Shown in pieces: positions 53,774 to 63,883 of a stretch of DNA of 64,000 nt (its first letter is position 1; each line of letters opens with the position of its first letter). The notes below the pieces were generated by a model. That model was given only the letters and a program-made list of their open reading frames with translations. It was not told where the DNA came from and searched no databases. Source of the stretch: Symsagittifera roscoffensis (lineage: Eukaryota > Xenacoelomorpha > Acoela > Convolutidae). The stretch covers positions 13,427,599-13,491,598 of the forward strand of contig NC_087064.1 of the NCBI RefSeq assembly GCF_963678635.1, read 5' to 3'. Both the position numbers and the translations under genes were made by a program.

Positions 53774-54389
53774 TGTTGCAACGCACTTATAAAACAGAGT
53801 ATAAATGAATATAAAAAAAAGAACAGTTGGCCGAGCGGCCTAAGCTAAAGTAACGAAACGCTCTATAGAGACATGACAGTTGACGTAGGTTCGAGTCCCC
53901 CACCTGCCCATGTCTTAATATACTAAAAACGGTGGTTTTTACATATTTTAAGTGTTTTTTGGTTCTAATTCGGTTCAGCCTTGATTAAGGCTGACCGCGA
54001 AAAAGAGCAATTTGTCCCAAGGAAATTACCAACCGGTTCTTGTGGCTAGCTTGCGCCAATTTGTTTATTGGAGCTGATTTTTGGTGATTTTATTATTTTG
54101 TTTTACAGCAAATTTTGGATGAAATTCTCAATATTGCCGATGAATTTTGTATTGCCGAGAATACGAGTTTATCATTGATTTTTTTCGGTTTTAAATTCAA
54201 TCTACTGAGATTTAGCGAGCACAACTATGTTCATTACTCTTAATATAGTTCTTTACTTTTGTTAGCATGACACTAAAGTTCAAAGCGGAATATTGGGATT
54301 GAGAAATTGGGAAAAAAACAAACTCTCGGAATAAATTTGGCGGGATATTTAAAATTTGATTGCATAAATGAAATTATGTATTTTTTGAT
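53774..54389. other. 3' region after the second BEL unit
   Basis: It starts TGTTGCAACGCAC like copy 1, after a G-rich tract, with AT-rich TATA-like sequence. Apart from the tRNA-like piece no gene is recognised. A pyrimidine tract ending ACAG near 54108 resembles a splice acceptor, but no exon is evident. Confidence 0.55.
53821..53908 (+). repeat. tRNA-like sequence with pol III A and B boxes, copy 2
   Basis: TGGCCGAGCGG (53828-53838) and GGTTCGAGTCC (53888-53898) are an A box and a perfect B box, 49 bp apart. Stems do not pair well. Confidence 0.68.
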
Positions 54390-54745
54390 ATTCTCGTCAA
54401 TTCTTCTCGATACTTCTCTGATGAACCTCAAACTGCTGACGCCAACTCCCCCAAGGCTTTCCATTGCCACAGGTTTGAAAATAACATGATTCGGCAGGTC
54501 TGCATAATGAGATCCTTTTAGGTTTTCAGCCTCGTTGGCAATTGCTGGACCTTTCTTAGTGGAAGTCTCTGATGTGACTTCGCTAAACAATTTACGCACG
54601 TAAAATCCCATGCCACTACTTTCCCTTGTTTCCAGGACGATAACGTAACACCATCAGGACGTCTTCTATTTTTCCTTAACAAGCCCAATGGTTCCAATGT
54701 TGAAGGCAGGCCAGCGGACGACAGCATTTGCTTAAAGAGTTCAAC
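54390..54745 (-). pseudogene. C-terminal fragment of an invertebrate PD-(D/E)XK-like protein
   Basis: The minus strand reads LFKQMLSSAGLPSTLEPLGL, RRRPDGVTLSSWKQGKVVAW, DFTCVNCLAKSH and, after a shift, VIFKPVAMESLGGVGVSSLR with VSRRIDEN. The RPDG...WD pattern is that of a PD-(D/E)XK nuclease core. I recall similar C-terminal sequences scattered through invertebrate genomes, often next to mobile elements, but cannot name the family. It is cut at the 5' side by the E3 LTR. Confidence 0.6.
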
Positions 54746-55833
54746 AGTCGCTTACTTAAGTCACATATGAGTTTAAAGAAAAATAGGCCCTATAACCATT
54801 GGCTCAAGAGTCAGGGACACTATCTCTTGTGTGTTTCTATCTCAAGCGGTCGGAGCCAATTCGGTACACTTGCGACATGAGACTAAAACCCGCGTTACTG
54901 CTTAAAGGTCACTACCAAAATACCCCCCCCACTCTAGAAAATAAGAACGCTCCCATACTCAGGTCTCAAAATACTTAAATTACACACTTAAATTACCTTA
55001 TGAATAGTTAGTTTTTATTAGACAGTTGACCTTTGATCCATTTCAGATGGATCAACTTAAAACTCGCCGTAACTAAAGATAACAATATAAAACACACTCA
55101 AGAAAATTAAATTAGGTACTCACATACCAATACGACCTCTAGAATAGAGTGACTAAGTTAGAAAGCAACTCTAGGGTTGATTGGTTAATTAGGTTTAACT
55201 CGAGAAGTTTGAAATAAGCAAGTTCTAACTCAAGAAACAAGTTTTTGTTCTGGACCATTGGGCAGCTTCAGCTGTCCACTTTTCCACCGAAGGTACACTC
55301 TGGTCCCTTCTAGTTTATTTTCTCTCCACTCGCGATCCCTTTCTGTCTTCTGCCAAGAATAAGACAGCTCTGCTCTCGTTCGAAGTATGTATTGGAAATT
55401 GCGAAACTACAATTTCCCGCGTTGTAGTTTGAATCTTCTGATCTTCTTTTTCTCGTATTTTCAATTGATTGGTCGATGTCCTCATTGCGTGCCGTGGTCT
55501 GTCAGTGCGCCCCCAGATTGTAGAGTGCATATCAAGATATAGTGCAGTGATCATTTATAGAAGTTGCATCAGACTTAACTTTATCTACACCCCGAAATTC
55601 CCATTCATGCAAAATTGTCACATTATCGGTAAACAGCAATCAAAATATGCATACACCTGCACCCTGAATTTCCGCTTTTTAGGCTAATGATTGAAATTTC
55701 TTTTGTTCTACCCATTCAGAAAATTGTCATGCAGCATTTTGGTTCATATAGTAGGTATAATATATGAGTAGCACTAATTTTTTATTAAAACTTCTTTTCC
55801 GTGCCCTCAGATTTCATCTGAGTTCACACTCAA
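54743..55833 (-). mobile_element. 3' LTR of E3
   Basis: In element sense it begins TTGAGTGTGAACTC right after the polypurine tract and ends GCGACTGTT. It matches the E2 LTRs over their full aligned length (for example ATAGTGTCCCTGACTCTTGA). It is the longest LTR of the family in the window. Confidence 0.78.
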
Positions 55834-55853
55834 GTCCCTTTTTCTTTCCCCCG
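55834..55853 (-). promoter_or_regulatory. Polypurine tract of E3
   Basis: In element sense it reads CGGGGGAAAGAAAAAGGGAC just before TTGAGTG. Confidence 0.8.
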
Positions 55854-56000
55854 CTCACGACGCAAGAACCAATCCCTGAACACCCTCTTCAGTTCGTGCC
55901 CCTTGTCTTCGAGGTAATGGGTCCTGACATACTCGACATCGTAATCTGCCTTGCCAGTTCTTCTTCGTCATCGGAACTGTTACGATCTCTTCCCATGCCT

Positions 56001-57307
56001 TCAGCTGTTCGTTTGCTCTTGTAGTATTTTCGTCTGATTCGGCAGATCCTTCGCTTTAGATTCCCTATTCAAGCAAAAGGAATTGTGCAAACTCAGGCTC
56101 ACGTTCTTCGCCAAGTCCTCATCTAATATCGATTCCCTCGCTTTGGTGTTATCTCGAGACACTCTACCAACTGTTTCCCAACCCGTGTTTATTGCTTTGC
56201 GATAGGTTAGCAGGGTCTCTTGAAAGCTTCCGGCCCTATCTCGGACAGGAACTGTCCTTACTCTTTCTGACGCTTCTTCATGTGATCCTTCGTCACCGTG
56301 TACAACCAAGACGTCAAAGTCGCTCAAAACCATGAGAAGAACCTTATGCGACTCCACACGTGCCTCACCTCCATAGGTATAGAGAATACTTTGCACGCAG
56401 TCTCAAACAACTCAAGCCTCCGGTTGTAATCAATGGCATATATTGATTCCGCTGTTGGTGCCCTCGACTCTCGATACTTCGTCACGTTTTGCTCGATCCA
56501 CCGCAACGCCAGCATCCAGCTCACCACGAAAAGGGTAAACTTCTCCTGATGGTCGGGTAACCCGATTAACGAATTTCTTCCTGGTCCCATATCAAGCAGA
56601 GGTTCGAATGCTCCGGATACCACACTGTCTGAGCCAGGCAGTGGCATGGGCATTCCCCATGTGTCAGGTTGATACTCCGGAGGTTGCGTTCTCCCGAAGC
56701 TTCCAACAGAGGTTCAAACTCCATCATTTTCTCATGTGTCACGTCATATTCTTCCATGGCTGGGGCACTATTCATCGCTTTGCCGATCGTGTTCTGTCTC
56801 TAGAAATCACTCGTGTTTTCGCTTTCTAAGCTCAAGAATTGCTCCCCCCAGATCTCACTCAAGTTCTCTCATTGATCCACTGGCACAGCTCCCAGGATCT
56901 TCTTCAACAGTCTATGCGAGTGATGCGACATTCGAGCCTGGCGTACACACTTGGGTATCGAGAAGGCTTTGTCAAATATTACCCTCGGACTGGATGCCTC
57001 CACCATCGCCATGTGTAATGGGTAGTGGCTTCCACACAGATTGGCCATTACCGATCCCACCAGAGATTTCGCATTCATTGGCAAACTGTAGGCTTCACTC
57101 ATGGGAAACCCCATCTCCGCCTCAAGTCCAATCTTCCATCCTCTGATGTGCTTCTGGACCATTTGTAACACTCCGGGCCATGAATCCACGCTCAACGCCG
57201 TCACCAATTGGTGCTCGGATTCTAGCATCTCCAGTGATTACAAGCTGCACATCCCCGAGAAGAATCCCAAAGCGTTCGCTACGTTCACAGTGGTGCTCAC
57301 ATAGCAT
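56001..57307 (-). pseudogene. E3 giant ORF, conserved C-terminal domain
   Basis: In element order: SERFGILLGDVQLVITGDAR (frameshifted), MLESEHQLVTALSVDSWPG, FSIPKCVRQARMSHHSHRLL, GECPCHCLAQTVWYPEHSNL, CLIWDQEEIR, WMLALRWIEQN, FRRxxLT-type QETLLTYRKAINTGW and NVSLSLHNSFCLNRESKA. These match the E1 and E2 ends, with several frameshifts. Changes such as EYP to ECP and WDVEE to WDQEE are seen. Confidence 0.6.
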
Positions 57308-58850
57308 TCAGCCACTATCTGCACTTTTTTCTTTCTCCGTGATGTCACCAAAGTACGTGGCTAATTCCTCCTTCTGAAAAGATTGTATTCTGAAGCAGGA
57401 TCGTCTATCACAAGAATGCCCTCCAACTCCACTCACTAGGTCCTGACAATTACCCGATTCCATCTTCTTCACTAAAGTGTCATGCTTGCTCGTTGTTTCC
57501 TCCGATTCCTTTCGATGAGGTAGGATTAGTTTGTGCACCACGTTCAGATTCCCCAAGTCCTCATCCTTCGCTGGTGACAGTCTCACTCGCTCTGTGAGTT
57601 CTTCAATCAAACTCGCGTGGGGATGTGGGAACCAAGGGGGTCCCAGCAACTATCAAACGGTCCCCAATTTCGTAATCAACATGTCGTTTCCACTTCCCAT
57701 CTTTAGTTCCACCCTCTTATTCGAGCGCGGCCCGCTGATCACCTCTGGCATCTTCTCAACTAACAGACCTAGGCTCGGCCTTTCCCTTTCCGTCGGGTCA
57801 GTCTCAACTATTTTCTCCGTCCTGAGTTTCAACAGTTCCGCCACCTCAAATTGCATGTAAGCGTTTCCGGCCTCCGAATCCAAGAAAGGGTTATAAGCTA
57901 TTCCCATCACTCTAGACACATATTGATATTCTCCCCGTTTTGTGGGCTTCGCATGGTCTTCTGCTCGGGCCAAGTTACGATTTACGTCACGCCCCTCCTC
58001 GAATTTCTTGTTGTAGAACCTTCGTATTTCATCAAGCTTCTCATGGCTCTCTAGAGACTGCCTTGAGCTCTCTTCTTTTTCGATTCCAGTACTCTGGTAT
58101 ACGTTCAGGATAACAGTGGAGACTCTCCTTTCCATAGTTTTACTTTCCATCGCTTTTTGATGTTACATTTGAAGAGTAGTGTCGGTTATGACTGACATGA
58201 TCCACCTCAAGAAACAAGTGGCATCTTTTCTTCTCGCTAGGCTCAATCCCGAGTTGTCTCGAGCATTGTGTTGCGCCAGCATTTGGTACACCTGCAGACC
58301 CTTGTCACCCAGTTTAAGTTTGTCGTGCGAGGTCAACGCCTCCATTGCCACTCCCGCAAAACTCCATGTGAACATCAACCATCCTGCCGTTCTGACAAAA
58401 GGATTCGCCATCATTTGCAATGCCGACGAGGGTGCCCTCATCGCATTTTCAAAGTACTCAAGCACCAGGTTCTGGAGCTATCCACCAAGGCCGAGCGGTG
58501 TTTCTCGTCGCATTTCTCTCGAGAGGATCGCATGTCACTTGCTTCTCAATGGCCTGGTGTTGCGTCGAAAGCCACTCCTTGTGGATGTCCACTTCCCACG
58601 TTTGTCCACTAGTCGAACCCCTCTTCGCGTTTGCTTTTTGGGGTTTCAAGTCATCCTCCGTTCCCTCGGCCAACCTCCTGGGTGCTGAGCGGCTCTTGTA
58701 GGCCGCTGTTTTCCCTCGTGCTAGAATCGTGGGAGCTGTCTCTTTTAGATTATTCTCTGAAACCGCAGCCGCCGAAAGACTCGCCTCTTCTGTCTCCCGT
58801 TTCCTTTTCCTAGACCTTATTCCTTTAATCGGGAGGCGTTGCCACCACCA
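57308..58850 (-). pseudogene. E3 giant ORF, helical C-terminal region
   Basis: Landmarks are PPWFPHPHASLIEELTERVR, LNVVHKLILPHRKESEE, QYVSRVMGIAYNPF, VAELLKLRTEKIVETDP, LARRKDATCFLRWIM and MLEYFENAMRAPSSALQMMA, collinear with E2 34.9-36.3 kb. Frames change near 57650, 58150 and 58460. Confidence 0.58.
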
Positions 58851-59765
58851 TCACTGACTCGACTTCTTTGTCCAGGTCCCTTTTTTCCGACTCTTGCCTC
58901 CCCCTTCTCTAGCCCTAAGAATATTAGTATCTTTAATCATAATACTAGTATGATTTTTATCATCCACTTCGACACTTATTCCTTTATCATCAGTTTTTTT
59001 GATTAGAAATGAGCTATCTTTACATGGGTTGGCCCCGGTGTCCTGCCTCTGCTTCCCTAGCCGAATCATCTTCTCGAGCAGCCGTTACCTCACTTTCTCG
59101 TACAGTCCAGTGCCGATCAGGACTGGCTCTCCAAACTTCACTACCGTGCTCCACAGTTCTTCCTTGAAGTCGTCTACTTTAGCTTTGTCTTCCCCCCTCT
59201 GGTTGAAACTTTGCCACGCCTCCTCGTCCAGCGTGCTCAAGAACATTTCTTTGTTGCCTTCAATGGTATTCTTCTCCCTTGCTTTATCGGTCAGGAGCAC
59301 CATTCACTTGTTGGATGGTTCCCTAGTTAGTGGCAGCTCAAGATTCTTCCGGAGAGACCGCAAAGGTGGGGTGGCCGTGTTTGCCCAGTCGTCCACACTC
59401 AGATCTTGTAGTAGCTCACGTGTAGTGCCGTGACTGAAGTCTCTGTTCATTGCCCCTCCGTCGGGCGTATTCCCCACTTCCATTTCCTCTCCAGGTTCGC
59501 TGAGGGTTTCGTCCATGCTCTCCCCCTCTCCTGACTCCGGATGATCCCTCTCTAGCGCTTCAATGAATATGTTCTCCACTCGAAAGTTTCTTCTGTCTCC
59601 TGGGGTTCCCACTGACAGGGGTAAAGGTGTCGTCGGATCGGCTGCTTTATATTCAGTGAGGGGCACGTATAGGACTCCTGCCGCGTCCAACTTTCGTCCC
59701 TCCTGTTGCAGCTCTACTTCTTGCAATCCATAAGGTGCCGGATATTTTCTCGTGCCAAATTTCAT
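58851..59765 (-). pseudogene. E3 giant ORF, middle region
   Basis: It includes FLSTLDEEAWQSFNQ, DFKEELWSTVVKFGEPVLIG, the acidic EEMEVGNTPDGGAMNRDFS and LLQDLSVDDWANTATPPLRS, all with close E2 counterparts. A low-complexity Lys/Asp part (58900-59030) also matches. Confidence 0.58.
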
Positions 59766-59766
59766 T

Positions 59767-61028
59767 TCATCCTTTAGGGCTAGGTGAATTTCCTACACAA
59801 AGTGACGTCATCATAGATGGCAGCTTGCTCTCAAGTCCTGCCTTCTCAAGAGTCTTCAGCACTTCCCGAACCTCAAACTTTGGAGGCATCGAGCTCCGCA
59901 TCTTCTTTGCTTGCGTGTTCCACGATTTTATCTTGGTTTCAAAGGTATGGAAGTGCACCGCTGCCGATTACCCGCTGAACAAGGGGTCCCGGCTTTCCGT
60001 GAACTTCTTTTGCTGCTGCCCCACCGTCGCTCTCGCGTGCCGGGAAGGGACTACCATGGGGCTATTCATCCCCAAAGTCATCCGCCTCACCATCGGGAAC
60101 TCAGGAATTGCGGCGGTCAACAAGTCCCGCTCAAATATTGTCTCCAGCTCCATGTTCGTAAACTTGAAGCACTTCGTCCAGGCTGGGATCCTCAAGACCT
60201 CCCTCGTGTTTTTTGCTATTATGTTCATGTTCCAGAATTTTGGGTAGACTTCGATGGGACCTTCTCGCTTTCCCCCCATCCTGCATTGCATTGCATTTGA
60301 CCCCTGAAATTGAGCACTATTAGCTCTGGGTCCTTTATCTTCTCAAAGAGTACTATCTAACGCATTCTGTCTTCTTGTCGGCACCAGTTCAGTGCCGTCC
60401 CATCCAAAACGCTGATCAGGCGCACGTGCACCACCGAGTGTCGGTACGCTGCCACAAGCGGATCCGGGAAGGCGTAAGTCACGGCTGGCCCATAAACAAA
60501 GGTCACCACCTCTCCCAGTCCCCTGATCATCCCCACGGGATCAGATCTCATGGCCAAGCACAAATCGGCCAAGAGAGGTTTTCCTTCATTCGCCTCCCTC
60601 ACTTCTTCTCTCGTCTTTGCGCTTCTCTCTTCGCCTGTCAAATGCCTGTTCTGCATCAGGAGACATTCCACTAGCAGCGTCTTCGGTCCAGCAGAACACT
60701 TGTAGGAATAAGTCTCTGGACTCGGTTGGGCCTTCCTCACCGACAGGGGTTTCCCATCTTTCATCAGTTGATGAAATGTAGTCAGTTCCCCATGTGTCAG
60801 GAGTATTATGGTCAAGTATCCGTCAATTCGGAGCGTCTCCACACCTCTGCTCAACATATATGCTGAGCCCATGTTGAACAGGTACCTGGGGTATACCAAG
60901 TACAAGACCAGTACGAGTATGATTGGCATACTCAAGAGTTCCTGCACGAACGCCTCGAAGATCGCGTTCCCTGCGTAGAACACCTTGTCCATGTATTCCT
61001 TTTCCCAACAAGGACTCGAGAATCTCAA
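59767..61028 (-). pseudogene. E3 giant ORF, central region
   Basis: The 223-codon frame 60357-61028 contains LSMPIILVLVLYLVYPRYLF, LLVECLLMQNRHLTGEERSA and VVTFVYGPAVTYAFPDPLVA, ending LISVLDGTALNWCRQED. Then, after shifts, come QCRMGGKREGPIEVYPKFWN, IPEFPMVRRMTLGMNSPMVV and WNTQAKKMRSSMPPKFEVRE. It is more intact than the same part of E2. Confidence 0.6.
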
Positions 61029-61957
61029 GACCTCTCAAGAATCTTGTGTGACATCCGGGTCCTCAGTTCGCAATTCGCATGATCCCTCCAGAAGCCTACA
61101 ATAGTCACTTCGTTTGCTGCCGTGACAAATCTCCCCACTGTCATCTCTCTCTCTTCTGCTACTTCCAGCTGTTCCTCCAGAAACTCCCATATTTGCTTCA
61201 ACAGCGGTGAAGCACTTTCTCTCGTCCTGTCCGTCACCTTCGCAAGTCTCGGGGTCAGGAACAACCATCTTCCTATCTCTTGTGTTAGACGGTATGCCAT
61301 CGACCCCACTTGTTTTTCGGCTGCCACCACATTCTTTCTCTCATTGTTTGGCCCCCTCGTCCTGCTAGTGGAACTCGTGATCGTCGGCTCCATACTCCCG
61401 AACCACGGGCTGGCTGTCAGATGAGTTATCTCCAGACAAGGGACCTCGTCCAAGACGATCAGGATGTCCGCAAGCTCGGAAAAGCCCCTCAGAGCGTGGG
61501 ACACATCCACCCACGCCGCCACCACTTCCGACTTCAAGGGTATCAAGTTCACCATCTCAAGCTCACGAGTTGGGGCCGCCATCAGCATCCGCCATCCGTT
61601 TCCCTCCACAATCAGAATTATCATGGAGTAAACGAACTGTAAAGCAGGTGGCATTCTCGCGTAACCCGGCGATGATATTACTCTTGTCTTCGATCCCAAT
61701 CGGGATGTCACCAATTCCTGCACTTCATTCATTGCTGCAAACAGCGTCGGAATCGCCTCCCAGATCTTCTTTGCTGTAGGCTTCCCACTTCTCAGAAGCT
61801 CAAGCAGTCCCGCCGCGTGCAGGTGATCATTCATTCCCGCGAACAGTAAAAGCTCCGGTTCAAACGGTGTCTCTGACTTTATCGCTACAACCAGTGTCAA
61901 CTTTTGATTTAACTCCGCCCCTGGTAGTAGGTAAAACAAGGTTTCTGGCCAAAACAA
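61025..61957 (-). pseudogene. E3 giant ORF, conserved domain 2 (310 codons open)
   Basis: This is the longest open stretch of the domain in the E2/E3 subfamily. It contains LFAGMNDHLHAAGLLELL, SSPGYARMPPALQFVYSMII, DILIVLDEVPCLEI, RWLFLTPRLAKVTDRTRE and EMTVGRFVTAANEVTIVGFW. Just upstream another frame has AIIVAGSDFEGTSPKLFW. A deletion relative to E1 and E2 removes part after DEVPCLEI. Function unknown; an SGNH-like fold is possible. Confidence 0.62.
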
Positions 61958-62199
61958 CTTCGGTGACGTCCCCTCAAAGTCCGACCCCGCTACAATGATC
62001 GCTCTCGCCGCTCAAGGATCCGACCGATCATAAACTGCTAACGTCTTGGCCAGCCGTGAAGTCCCACAGGATCTCCCGTACCTTGGGTCTTCCGCAAGTT
62101 TCGCACCTATGTAGGCCGTATCAGGAAGTCCCATGCTCTTTTGCTCAAGAAGCTTGTCCAGCGCCCTAAGCTGCACGGGGATCGCCACTCTGGTCCTGT

Positions 62200-62630
62200 C
62201 TATTTTAGTCCGATGTTTGGGTGACTACAATATGAGGCCTGGACTTCCCCCTTGAGAGGTCTGTAATTGATTGGTCCCATTATCGAGCTCTGGGGAATTC
62301 CCGTAACGTCCGCCATCTCCAGTGTCTTACCTCGAGAGAAGTGCGCCTCATGGACCTTTAGCCAATCCACACAATAGTGATTGCTCAAGTCCCCATGTGA
62401 CAGACTCTTGGTCCTCAAGACCTGCGTCAACTATTGTCTGCAGGCTAGATCCTCGAGATCCAGATTCTTCACTCGTTCCAGGTACCGGATTCCGCTTGCT
62501 TCCCCCCTGACCTTCCACCTTCTTCCTGCTGTCTACCACCACCACCGACGACACAACCGAGCTCTGGGGCGTAGAATATTCCGCCTCGTCTCCTTCCATG
62601 GGTGTCAATCTCAACTGTCTGCTTCTGCTA
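62200..62630 (-). pseudogene. E3 giant ORF, linker after the SGNH domain
   Basis: Frames with LTPMEGDEAEYSTPQSSVVS, VLRTKSLSHGDLSNHYCVDW and GIPQSSIMGPINYRPLKG match E2 31.0-31.4 kb. A shift and a stop separate them. The interval 61958-62199 between this and domain 2 carries the AGSDFEGT motif in shifted frames. Confidence 0.55.
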
Positions 62631-63110
62631 CTAGTTGAGCTTTCTCTCGAGTCGAGCTTCCCCCATGCAATCAGTTACGGACCGGGCTAAGAAGAAGGGA
62701 GGTGGACCAAAGGTGAATTTTCCCCTCTCCAGTAGGTCCGACTCAAGGAAATTTATATGTCTTTGGAAGACACCATTCAGCCACTCTGTGTCTCTTGGCC
62801 TGTCAAAGTGAATACCATCTGAGGATGCATCCTCCGGCAGGGAATCTTCCATCATTCTCACTACATCAAGCACTCTCATGTGCAGCACACTTCTCTGCTG
62901 AATTTGTCTGGTTATCTCGTTGATATTTCGCACCTTCTCGTTCATCTCCCTCGCATTCTGGTCCGCCATCATGTTATAGGGAACGGTGCAGATGGTGAGG
63001 ATTACTAGCTCCAGGTAATTTTTTAGCTCCGCAAGAATGCAGCTCACTTCGTCTCGTAGCCTCGTCATTTTTCTTGTCACGACCCGGACGAGACTGTGCC
63101 CTATTTTCAA
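62631..63110 (-). pseudogene. E3 giant ORF, SGNH domain with internal deletion
   Basis: The frame reads KIGHSLVRVVTRKMTRLRDE, then VILTICTVPYNMMADQNARE and SDGIHFDRPRDTEWLNGVFQ. Compared with E2, block I has GHS for GDS. The whole stretch holding block II (SGG) and block III (GTND) is gone, joined at the TRK/SRK position. Block V (DGIHF) remains. The domain cannot be catalytic in this copy. Confidence 0.75.
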
Positions 63111-63188
63111 GTGTATCGTGCCTTTGGGTATTCTCGGTTGTACGAAGTACTCTGCCCACGTGGCGTCTTGATATGCATCTCTTCTCTC

Positions 63189-63883
63189 TCATTGCGCAGC
63201 CGTCCAGTCCTCTCGAATATATCGGTGGTACCTACCGGCAGTGTTCTTTTCGTAATTCGAGATCATCACGCTCCTCACTAGGTGCTCTCTCCAGGTGGTT
63301 CTTCGCTGCTCACGTGCAGCGTTCTCAAGGGTTTTCGCCTGCAACCTTTTTTGCAATTCCCTGAGGCGTGACGTCCCCGTTCCGGACTGAATGCCGCTAG
63401 TCGTCGAGCTGGACGTCAGTCTTGGTAGCGCAATGTCCATTAGCGGTATGATTTGATTCGCCTCTAGATTCCTCATGGAAGGAACGGGCTCAGGGGACGT
63501 CCATGCCTCCAAACCTTCGTTTATGTGCTCTTGAGCCACGTGGTCCAGGTTGAAGCTCCCGCTCGATCAGGGCGCTTCATCCACTTCCATTCTTGACTCT
63601 GGTCTCGATCTCGTCACTACTGGCTCAGTTGTCGTGTTCTTTTTCTCCTTGTCACTCGCGACCACTTGCTGCCTCCTTTGTAGCCGCTCTTTTTCTGACT
63701 TTATTTGATCACAATTTGCTACACTTTCTTGTAGTCTCTGCTCTTGCTCTCGTTCTGCCATCAAAATATCCCGGTCAGGAATCGCCTTGTCTCGCTCAAG
63801 TATTGCCTATCCAGATTGGCCTTGTCCCGTTCCCTTTGATCCCTTTCCAGCTTCCTCTTCATGCTGCTGAGATCTGGATATGA
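63189..63883 (-). pseudogene. E3 giant ORF, coiled coil and N-terminal linker
   Basis: It shows a coiled coil (ANCDQIKSEKERLQRRQQV, as E2 ANCEQIKSEMEKIQRRQRE), then SRPESRMEVDEAP, AQEHINEGLEAW and RELQKRLQAKTLENAAREQR, leading to the SGNH region. A stop near 63566 and shifts near 63180 and 63780 interrupt. The remaining bases to 64000 are in element sense the start of this region, with no clear frame. Confidence 0.6.

Larger units (their letters stand above)
50687..54674. repeat. Tandem duplication, unit 2 (complete)
   Basis: It starts at the same pol position as unit 1, directly after a few filler bases (TCTAAG region), and runs through BEL pol, the 3' region and the flanking protein fragment. 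The flank being included shows DNA-level duplication and not a second retrotransposition. Confidence 0.85.

Noticed and set aside
53821-53908. Functional tRNA gene
   Set aside because: Boxes are present but acceptor and T stems do not pair and no convincing anticodon arm forms.
54100-54130. Splice acceptor for a host exon (pyrimidine tract plus ACAG)
   Set aside because: No open or conserved coding sequence follows, and the same motif is in a duplicated repeat.
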